From Pseudomonadota bacterium (GTDB lineage Bacteria > Myxococcota_A > Bradymonadia > Bradymonadales > GCA-2716585): 37,774 bases of DNA. Made by a program: the position numbers and the translations under genes. The first letter of the stretch is position 1; each line of letters begins with the position of its first letter. The stretch covers positions 1 through 37,774 of the forward strand of contig SYOX01000098.1 in NCBI GenBank assembly GCA_005804885.1, given 5' to 3'. The notes under the pieces were generated by a model that made no database searches, was not told the DNA's origin, and saw only the letters and a list, made by a program, of their open reading frames with translations. Below are positions 25,180 to 31,755 of the stretch, in pieces.

Positions 25180-25599
25180 TTAGGTGTCCTGGGGGGCGCC
25201 GGGCGAGGCGCCGTCGACCCAGGCCTCGATCTCAGGGTCGAGGTAGAGGGCGTCGACGGCGCTGATGGCCCAGTGGACGCCGTCGTCGGCGGCGCGGCGC
25301 AGCGCCCGGACGGCGGTGACCTGCACCGCCGGGACCGTGCTCCAGGCGGCGCTCTCCAGAAAGCGCCACTCCAGCGCGTCGAGGGGGCCGCCGTCGACCC
25401 CGCGCGCGCAACGCTCGCAGAGCATCACGGCGCGATCGTGCTCCGGCTCCTCGGGCAGCGGGGTGACCTCGCAGGGATCGAGGCGCACGCCGCTCTCTTC
25501 GCACAGCTCGCACCGCGAGCGCGCCCTCCGAGCCAGCGCGCGCCCCAACTCCGCGATCGCGGCGAGCCTGTCCTGGTGCTTGTTGTATCCCCTTGACAC
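25180..25599 (-). CDS. PhnA-like zinc-ribbon protein, lacking the C-terminal PhnA domain
   Basis: 139 residues from the GTG at 25599, with GGGAGG 4 nt upstream. It begins SRGYNKHQDRLAAIAELGR and has a zinc ribbon (Cys30-x2-Cys33 in CELC and Cys61-x2-Cys64 in CERC). The helical segment LEWRFLESAAWSTVPAVQV and ending DALYLDPEIEAW match the long PhnA/YjdM-type proteins. In those, a small beta-barrel PhnA domain (DGD..VKG pattern) follows; here the reading frame stops. So it is either a naturally short variant or a truncation. The downstream 25150-25172 is an AT-rich patch. Function of the family is unknown despite the name. Confidence 0.75.
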   Translation of the reverse strand: MSRGYNKHQDRLAAIAELGRALARRARSRCELCEESGVRLDPCEVTPLPEEPEHDRAVMLCERCARGVDGGPLDALEWRFLESAAWSTVPAVQVTAVRALRRAADDGVHWAISAVDALYLDPEIEAWVDGASPGAPQDT

Positions 25600-26093
25600 G
25601 GCGCCTCCCTGGTCATCGATCTCTGGCGCAGTATCCCCTCGGAGCGATCGGGCGGTCAAGCCGACCCTGGCGACGCGCGCCGCCCCCAACGCTCGAGGAT
25701 CGCCCCACGCTCCTCGCCCCGCCCCCCTGCGGGGACTGGCTCGTCGGGTGGGGCTTGGGTGCCGATCGCCCCACGCTCCTCGCACCGCCCCCCTTCGGGG
25801 GACGGGCTCGTCGGGTGGGGCTTGGATGCCCGGGCGGGCTGCGACCTCTCGGTCGCAGGCCGGCGGGCGGGTGAGCGCGGATCGCAGGGGCGGATAGCCG
25901 CGTCTAAGTGGGCCTGTGGATTTGGGTTTTAGCTCCCCTGGTGTCGACCTGGGCCTTGCGCGGGCCTGCGACCGACAGGGCGCAGCCCACCCTGAAATTC
26001 TAGCCCCACCCGACGAGCCCGTCCCCCCTTGTGGGGGGCGGTGCGAGGAGCGTGGGGCGATCGTCGAGCGTGGGGCTGGGGTTCGGGTGGAGA
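25600..26093 (+). other. Gene-less 494-bp region holding element copy 4
   Basis: The first ~100 bp are featureless upstream sequence of the PhnA-like gene. The rest is element copy 4 and its 18-bp units. No ORF is supported. Confidence 0.6.
25703..26057 (+). mobile_element. Non-autonomous copy 4 of the Y1-associated element, doubled left hairpin
   Basis: 355 bp. Tandem left hairpins start at 25703 and 25769. The CTGCGACC-TCTC-GGTCGCAG hairpin, a middle nearly identical to copy 3 and the inverted right end to GTGGGG at 26057 follow. Two 18-bp units continue past the right end (26047-26082). The right end lies 36 bp downstream of the ABC-F stop codon, where its hairpin could terminate that transcript. 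Confidence 0.75.
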
Positions 26094-27731
26094 TCAGAGG
26101 AGGCCGACGGAGCCGCCGTAGAGCGCGGCGCGCTCTTGCTGGATCAGGGGGTTGTTGATGTAGTCGTCGAAGCCCATCACGCAGTCGATCATGCCGTGGG
26201 CGGTGATCTCGAAGATGCGGTTGGCGATGGTGCTGACCAGCTCGCGGTCGTGGGAGGAGAGCATCACCGGTCCTTCCTCGAAGGTCTCCAGGCCGCGGTT
26301 CAGGGCCGTGATGCTCTCCAGGTCGAGGTGGTTGGTCGGCTCGTCCAGCATGAGCATGTTGGCGCCGACCAGCATCATGCGCGAGAGCATGCAGCGGACC
26401 CGCTCGCCCCCGGACAGGACGCAGGCCCTCTTCTGCGTCTCGATCCCGCTGAAGAGCATCCGGCCCAGGAAGCCCCGGATGAACTCCTCGTCCAGATCGA
26501 CGGAGAACTGCCGCAGCCAGTCGATCAGGTTGAGCTCGACGCCGTTGAAGTAGTCCTCGTTCTCGCGGGGGTAGTAGGCGGCCGTGATCGTCGGCCCCCA
26601 CTCGATGGTCCCGGAGTCGGGCTCCAGCTCGCCGGCCAGGATCTGGAAGAGCGTGGTCTTGGCGCGGGAGTCCTGGCCCACCAGCGCGATCCGGTCCTCG
26701 CGCTGGACGAAGAAGGACAGGTTCTTGAAGATCACCTGCCCGTCGATGCTCTTGGACAGGTTCTCGACCCGCAGGATGGACTTGCCGCAGCGCCGCGACG
26801 TCTTGAAGGCGATGTGCGGGTACTTGCGCGTCGAGATCGGCAGATCCTCCAGCGTCAGCTTGTCGAGCAGCTTCTTGCGCGAGGTGGCCTGCTTCGCCTT
26901 CGACGCGTTGGAGCTGAAGCGCTCGATGAAGGTCTTGAGATCCTTGATCTTGTCCGCCGACTTCTTGCTCTGGTTGCGCCGCTGCTCCACGGCCAGGGCG
27001 CTGGCCTGGACCCAGAAGTCGTAGTTGCCGGTGTAGATCTGGATCTTGCGGAAGTCGATGTCCGCGATGTGCGTGCACACGTTGTTGAGGAAGTGCCGGT
27101 CGTGGCTGACCACGATCACCAGCGACTCCAGCCGGCTCAGGTAGTCCTCCAGCCACGCCACCGTGTGCACGTCGAGGTGGTTGGTCGGCTCGTCCAGCAG
27201 CAGGATGTCCGGGCTGCCGAAGATGGCCTGGGCCAGCAGCACGCGGACCTTGATGCCGCCTTCGAGCTGCGCCATCGGCGTGTGGTGGTGCTCGTCGGCC
27301 ACGCCCAGCCCCGTCAGCAGCGTCGACACCTCCGACTCCAGCGTGTAGCCGTCCAGATCCGCGAACTCGCTCTCGAGCGCCGCGGCCAGGTTGCCGTCCT
27401 CCTCCGAGAAGTCGGCCTTGCTGTAGAGCTCGTCGCGCGCCTTGAGCACCTTGTAGAGCCGAGGGTGCCCCTGGATGACCGTGTCCGAAGCCGTGAAGTC
27501 GTCGTACTTGAACTGATCCTGCTCCAGCTTGGCCAGCCTGAGCCCCGCCGGGATGATGATCGCCCCGGCCGAAGGCTCCAGCTCCCCCGCGAGCACCTTG
27601 AGGAAGGTCGACTTGCCGGCCCCGTTGGCCCCGATCAGCCCATAGCAGTTGCCCGGCAGGAACTTGACGTTCACGTCATCGAAGAGCGGCCGCCCGTCGA
27701 AGTTGACCATGATGCTGGTTGTCGTGATCAA
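26094..27731 (-). CDS. ybiT: ABC-F family ATPase, YbiT type
   Basis: 545 residues, with two ABC domains and no membrane part. The start is TTG (27731), preceded by GGGGAGAG; family members begin with this segment (xITTTSIMVNF). Domain 1 has Walker A GANGAGKST, signature LEGGIKVR and LLLDEPTNHLD. The linker, with NASKAKQATSRKK, is the P-site tRNA interaction motif type. Domain 2 has signature LSGGERVR and LMLDEPTNHLD, but Walker A reads GQDSRAKTT, missing the second Gly. ABC-F proteins bind the ribosome E-site and relieve stalled translation or, in some, antibiotic arrest. The closest known pattern is E. coli YbiT. The 35-bp array structure begins 180 bp upstream. Confidence 0.9.
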   Translation of the reverse strand: MITTTSIMVNFDGRPLFDDVNVKFLPGNCYGLIGANGAGKSTFLKVLAGELEPSAGAIIIPAGLRLAKLEQDQFKYDDFTASDTVIQGHPRLYKVLKARDELYSKADFSEEDGNLAAALESEFADLDGYTLESEVSTLLTGLGVADEHHHTPMAQLEGGIKVRVLLAQAIFGSPDILLLDEPTNHLDVHTVAWLEDYLSRLESLVIVVSHDRHFLNNVCTHIADIDFRKIQIYTGNYDFWVQASALAVEQRRNQSKKSADKIKDLKTFIERFSSNASKAKQATSRKKLLDKLTLEDLPISTRKYPHIAFKTSRRCGKSILRVENLSKSIDGQVIFKNLSFFVQREDRIALVGQDSRAKTTLFQILAGELEPDSGTIEWGPTITAAYYPRENEDYFNGVELNLIDWLRQFSVDLDEEFIRGFLGRMLFSGIETQKRACVLSGGERVRCMLSRMMLVGANMLMLDEPTNHLDLESITALNRGLETFEEGPVMLSSHDRELVSTIANRIFEITAHGMIDCVMGFDDYINNPLIQQERAALYGGSVGLL

Positions 27732-27911
27732 AGCGCTCTCTCCCCAGGTGTGTCCCGATCAAGCCCCGCCCCTCATCCCCGCGCGCCGCCACCGGGTCGC
27801 GCTCCCGAGGGCCTGACTTCGGCCCGCCGGGCAAGGCGCGCCTCGATACCACAGGGCTCGCCGCGCGGTCAACGCCGCCGAGGTCCGACCCCAGGGCAAT
27901 CGCAAGGTCGC

Positions 27912-28226
27912 CTTCGTGGATGGGCACGTCGAGATCGGCGATTCGACTCCAATGACGGGCACGTCAGGATCGGCGAGTCGACTTCGTTGGCGCACACGTC
28001 GGGATCGTGGAGTCGACCTCGTTGACGGACAAGGGGAGAGCGGCGCGTCGACTTCGATGTCGGACACGTCGAGATCGGCGAGTCGACTTCGATGCCGGTC
28101 ACGTCGAGATCGGGGAGTCGACTTCGTTGACGGTCAAGGAGAGATCAACGAGTCGACTTCGTTGACGGGCACGTCGAGATCATCGAATCGACTTCGTTGA
28201 CGGGCACGTCGAGATCGACGGGTCGG
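27912..28226 (+). repeat. 35-bp tandem array, left arm (9 units)
   Basis: Nine consecutive 35-bp units, all exactly 35 bp. Each opens with CTTCGTTGAC or a variant, has CGTCGAGATCG in the middle and closes with GAGTCGA. The GTCGAC at each junction is a palindrome. The outermost unit has the variant start CTTCGTGGATGGGCAC. Units differ at scattered positions. There are no unique spacers. Confidence 0.92.
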
Positions 28227-28234
28227 CTTCGTTG

Positions 28235-28528
28235 GGTGAGATCCGCACGTTGACGGTCCACCCGGGCTTGCGCCCGGGCCTACAATTTGTCCTGGGACGC
28301 CCCTGCGGGGCTGGCCAGGGGCCGTCGACCTTCAAGGGGCAGACCCTCTCAAGGGTGTGCGATGTCTGCTTCCGAGCCCCTGAAATTCTCCTGTGAGAGC
28401 AACACGGTTGACACGCCCCACGCACGCTGACTCCCTGTCGCCAGCCCCGCCGGATGGCGGGGCGACCCGGGACAAAACCCAAGGCCCGGGCGCAAGCCCG
28501 GGTGGACCGTCAACGTGCAGATCGCACC
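28235..28528 (+). repeat. Inverted pair of ~80-bp hairpin modules at the centre
   Basis: The left module (28235-28315) and right module (28440-28528) are reverse complements of each other apart from small differences. Each holds CCCGGGCTTGCGCCCGGG (7-bp stem) and a second hairpin: GCCCC-TGC-GGGGC on the left and the longer GCCCCGCC-GGAT-GGCGGGGC on the right. The 124-bp centre (28316-28439) has ACCCT-CTCA-AGGGT. The layout is that of a BIME-like inverted REP pair, but the sequences differ from the Y1-associated family. Confidence 0.85.
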
Positions 28529-28535
28529 ATCGAAG

Positions 28536-28814
28536 TCGACTCGCCGCTTCCCCTTGCCCGTCAACGAAGTCGACTCGTTGATCTCTCCTTGACCGACAAC
28601 GAAGTCGACTCGCCGATCTCGACGTGACCGACAACGAAGTCGACTCGATGATCTCTCCGTATCCATCAACGAAGTCGACTCGACGATCTCGACGTGTCCG
28701 TCAACGAAGTCGACTCGATGATCTCCCCTTGTCCGTCATCGAAGTCGACTCGCCGATCCCAACGTGTCCGTCAACGAAGTCGACTCCCCGATCTCGACGT
28801 GCCCATCCACGAAG
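28536..28814 (-). repeat. 35-bp tandem array, right arm, inverted (8 units)
   Basis: Eight units (one of 34 bp, seven of 35 bp), reverse complement of the left-arm unit. The outermost unit again carries the GGATGGGCAC variant of the left arm's outermost unit. The array ends 2 bp before the cyclase stop codon. Confidence 0.92.
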
Positions 28815-28816
28815 CC

Positions 28817-29461
28817 TCAACGCCGCGCCACCAGCGCCGCCCGCGCCGGGCCGCCGTCGCCGCCGACGAGCTTCAGGGGCAGGCACCACAGCTCGTAATC
28901 GCCCGCCTCGACACCCGCCAGCGCCAGCCCCTCGACGACGATCACCGGCGACTCGCCCCCCAGCAGCTTCTTGTGGACCGGGAAGCCCGGCGACTCGTAG
29001 GCCTCGATCGAGAGGTGATCGATGCCGACGAGGCCCACCCCGATCACGCCCCTGAGGTAGTCGGCGCCCGATTCGGTCAGGTGGGCGTAATGGCGCTCGA
29101 AGGGCCTGCCCGCCAGGCCCTCGTTCGAGGTCCGCAGCAGCAGCCGCGCGACCCCCTCCAGATCGTATCTCGCCAGGACGTCGGCGTCGATCCTCGGCCC
29201 CGCGTCCCGCAGATCGAGGACTCTGGCCGATCCACACAGCGACGACAGATCCAGATCCGCCACGCTGGCCCCGCCCGGGATGAAGTGGCAGGGCGGATCG
29301 ATGTGCGTCCCGGTGTGCGAGCCCATCTCGATCCGCGAGGTGGCGAAGGAGTCCGGATCGCCCTCGACCAGCCGCGCGCAGGGCAACATCTGAAACTCGG
29401 GGTCGCCCTCGTAGACGACCATGCCCGCGCGCAGCGGCGTCGAAATGTCAATGATCCTCAC
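28817..29461 (-). CDS. Cyclase-family / kynurenine formamidase-like metal hydrolase
   Basis: 214 residues, the usual length. It begins MRIIDISTPLRAGM and carries the family's metal motif in SHTGTHIDPPCHF (HxGTHxDxPxH). VGIDHLSIE, then GFPVHKKLLGG and a C-terminal LPLKLVGGDGGPARA complete the pattern. Members hydrolyse amides such as N-formylkynurenine (KynB) or act in unassigned pathways. No tryptophan-catabolism genes are near, so a kynB label is not justified. The stop codon lies 2 bp from the inverted 35-bp array. Divergent from the ankyrin gene across 218 bp. Confidence 0.88.
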   Translation of the reverse strand: MRIIDISTPLRAGMVVYEGDPEFQMLPCARLVEGDPDSFATSRIEMGSHTGTHIDPPCHFIPGGASVADLDLSSLCGSARVLDLRDAGPRIDADVLARYDLEGVARLLLRTSNEGLAGRPFERHYAHLTESGADYLRGVIGVGLVGIDHLSIEAYESPGFPVHKKLLGGESPVIVVEGLALAGVEAGDYELWCLPLKLVGGDGGPARAALVARR

Positions 29462-29628
29462 AACTTCGCCCTCCTCATCGCTCCCCGCCCGAAGCGCGCC
29501 CCTCGCCTGGGAGCCGCCCGCAGGGTCTCATCGTCGTCATCGCGCATCTCCCGGGCGGCCCGCCGGGACAGCGCGGCGTGAAGGCGACACCCAGCCCCAA
29601 GATGGCAAGGACCTCCGCCCCGCCCTGA

Positions 29629-29639
29629 TGTACAGTACA
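29629..29639 (+). promoter_or_regulatory. 11-bp palindrome TGTACAGTACA upstream of ankyrin gene
   Basis: A perfect odd-centred palindrome 40 bp before the ATG at 29680, in the divergent cyclase/ankyrin intergenic region. It could be an operator or chance; no regulator is identified. Confidence 0.25.
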
Positions 29640-29679
29640 CCGGGCCGCCGCGACCGGCCACCGCCACAGGAGCCCCACG

Positions 29680-31704
29680 ATGGATCTCGACAGGTGGACC
29701 TCACCCCTCTTGAGGGCCTGCAGAGCCGGCGACCTCGCCCGGGTCGAAGGCCTTCTGCCCGAAGCAAGCCAGCCCCGCGCGGACGCCCTGGCGACCCGGG
29801 ACGCCGCCGGCTTCACCCCCCTGATGCTGGCCGCCGGCGCCGGCCACGTCGCCCTCGTCGAGCGCTTGATCGCCTGGGGCGCTCGACCCTCGGCCAGCCC
29901 CCTGGACGGCTGCACCGACCTCATGGCCGCCCTCGCCGCCGCCTCGGCCGCTCGCAACCCCTCTCGCGCAGGCGCCGATGACAGCTCCGACGCGCGCGCC
30001 GCCGATCACACCTGCGCCACGGACGCCACCCACACCGCCGTGATCGGCGGCGACGTGATCGGAGGTGACGTGCTCGCCGCCTGCGATCGCGGCCTCGACG
30101 TCGTTGACCGTCTGCTCGCCGCAGGCGCCAGCCCCTCCGGCGCCGCCCAGCGCGCCGCCTGGACCGGCGATCCCAGGCCCCTGGCCGCCCTCCTCGACGC
30201 AGGCCACCCCGTCGCCTGGCCCCACCTGGCCCGCTTCGTCCACCAGCGCGCCGCCGCCCTCGGCCTCGACCCCCGCCTCATCAAGATCGGCACCCCCGAG
30301 CGCGACGACCGCGACGGGATCTACGGCTACGTCCTCGGCACGCCCGATCTCGTGGCGCTGCGCGCCCCCCTCTCCCTGGAGGCCCTGGCCGGCGGCTCGA
30401 CCTCGCTGGCCGAGGCCCTGCGCGCCGGCTGCGCCGTCCAGGGCCAGAGCTGGACCTTCCAAGACCCCGACCCCATGTGCGAGGCCGACCCCCGCGTGGC
30501 CTTCGTCGTCGACCCCGAGGCGCCCGCGCTGCCCCCGAGCGCCACGCCGACCTTCTTCTCCTCGACGCGGGACCCCGAGGCGCTCTCAGAGACCCTCGTC
30601 CGCGTGATATACGAGGGCGCGCGCGACCCCGAGGCGCTGCGCCGCTGCCTGCGCGAGGCCGCCCGAGCCGCGATGCTCGACGTCGTCAAGCTCCTGGTCG
30701 CCGTCGGCGCCGCCGCCCTCCCTCCCGACGATCGCCCCTCGGCCCTTGCCCTCGCGGTCTCCGACGACCGGCGCGAGATCGTCCGCTTCCTCCTGCGCGC
30801 CGCGCCCCCCAAGCCCCACGATCTCAACGAGGCCCTGTCCCACGCCGCCTGGAGGGGCCGCCGCGCCCTCACAAGGCGACTGCTGGCCGCCGGCGCCGAC
30901 CCCGACGGCGGGCCGACGCCCCCTGCGGTCGAGGCCGCCCGGTACGGCCGCCTGCCCATCCTCAAGGTGCTGTCCGCAGCAGGCGCCGACCTCGACCGCA
31001 CCGACCCCCAGGGCAGGACCGCCCTGATGGAGAGCGCCCGCCGACGCGACCCCGACGCCCTGCGCTGGCTCCTGAGCGCCGGCGCCGACCTGCGCGCCGC
31101 CGACGCCGACGGCCGCACCGCCCTTCACTTCGCCGCCGAGGCCAGCCTCAAGAACCTCGCCGCGCTCATCCAGGCCGGCGCCCCCCTGGAGGCCGCCGAC
31201 GCCAGCGGCCAGACCCCCCTGTCCATGATCAGCGGCGGCCACCGCGCCTCCCCCGACATCTTCAAGGCGCTCATCCAGGCCGGCGCCGACCTCGAAACCC
31301 GCGACCTCCAAGGCCGCACCCCGCTCCACCACGCCGTCGCCGCCCCTCGCCATTCCGTCGCGATCCTGCTCCTTGAGGCCGGCGCCGATCCCAACGCCCG
31401 CGACCTCCAGGGCCGCACCGCCCTGATGATGGCCGCCCGCTTCTCCGGCATCCGCGAGCTGGCCACCCGCCTCATCCACCTCGGCGCCCACATCGACGAA
31501 CAGGACGACCAGGGCCGCACCGCCCTGCACGCCGCCCTCGACCACGGCATCTTCGCCGCCCACGACCTGCTCGCCCTCGGCGCCAGGATCGACCTCCCCG
31601 ACACCCAGGGCCAGAGCGCCGAGGCCATCATCCACGCCAACCCACAGCGCTACGAGATGGTCCAACGCTGGCTCCGCGACCTCGCCGCGCGCCGCACCCC
31701 CTGA
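29680..31704 (+). CDS. Ankyrin-repeat protein
   Basis: 674 residues; the ATG is preceded by CAGGAG. Ankyrin repeats occupy the N-terminal ~150 residues (AAGFTPLMLAAGAGHVALVERLI) and again from ~330 to the end, with at least eight recognisable units such as DLQGRTPLHHAVAAPRHSVAILLLEAGADPN. Between them (~175-320) lies a region without repeats (IKIGTPERDDRDGIYGYVLGTPDL), possibly a diverged globular insert. There is no signal peptide, so a cytoplasmic protein-binding scaffold is likely. Convergent with the large helicase gene, with 51 bp between stops. Partner unknown. Confidence 0.85.
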   Translation: MDLDRWTSPLLRACRAGDLARVEGLLPEASQPRADALATRDAAGFTPLMLAAGAGHVALVERLIAWGARPSASPLDGCTDLMAALAAASAARNPSRAGADDSSDARAADHTCATDATHTAVIGGDVIGGDVLAACDRGLDVVDRLLAAGASPSGAAQRAAWTGDPRPLAALLDAGHPVAWPHLARFVHQRAAALGLDPRLIKIGTPERDDRDGIYGYVLGTPDLVALRAPLSLEALAGGSTSLAEALRAGCAVQGQSWTFQDPDPMCEADPRVAFVVDPEAPALPPSATPTFFSSTRDPEALSETLVRVIYEGARDPEALRRCLREAARAAMLDVVKLLVAVGAAALPPDDRPSALALAVSDDRREIVRFLLRAAPPKPHDLNEALSHAAWRGRRALTRRLLAAGADPDGGPTPPAVEAARYGRLPILKVLSAAGADLDRTDPQGRTALMESARRRDPDALRWLLSAGADLRAADADGRTALHFAAEASLKNLAALIQAGAPLEAADASGQTPLSMISGGHRASPDIFKALIQAGADLETRDLQGRTPLHHAVAAPRHSVAILLLEAGADPNARDLQGRTALMMAARFSGIRELATRLIHLGAHIDEQDDQGRTALHAALDHGIFAAHDLLALGARIDLPDTQGQSAEAIIHANPQRYEMVQRWLRDLAARRTP

Positions 31705-31755
31705 CCTCCAAGCCTTCGCCGCCGCGCCGATCCCGGCCACGGGCGCGCGATCCCC

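Larger units (their letters stand above)
27732..28816 (+). other. Gene-less 1085-bp region with symmetric repeat structure
   Basis: The space between the cyclase stop and the ABC-F start. Apart from 180 bp next to ABC-F it is filled by two opposed 35-bp tandem arrays around an inverted hairpin pair (listed separately). Short open frames on both strands result from the stop-poor repeats; the 35-bp period is not a multiple of three, so none is supported as coding. Confidence 0.75.

Noticed and set aside
25180..27156. 658-residue minus-strand frame joining part of ABC-F to the PhnA-like gene
   Set aside because: The upstream part is an out-of-frame reading of the ABC-F gene and of element copy 4. 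Only the last 139 residues, from the GTG at 25599, are supported.
27869..28669. Short open reading frames in both strands of the 35-bp arrays
   Set aside because: The period is not a multiple of three, all frames are open because the unit lacks stops, and the predicted peptides are repeats of the unit read in successive frames.
27912..28814. CRISPR array
   Set aside because: The 35-bp repeats are directly tandem with no spacers, the two arms are opposed, and no cas genes are near. The Cas4-like domain in the fusion protein is not evidence for CRISPR.
28817..29461. Assignment as kynB
   Set aside because: The family motif is clear, but no kynurenine-pathway gene is nearby and the family has several substrates.
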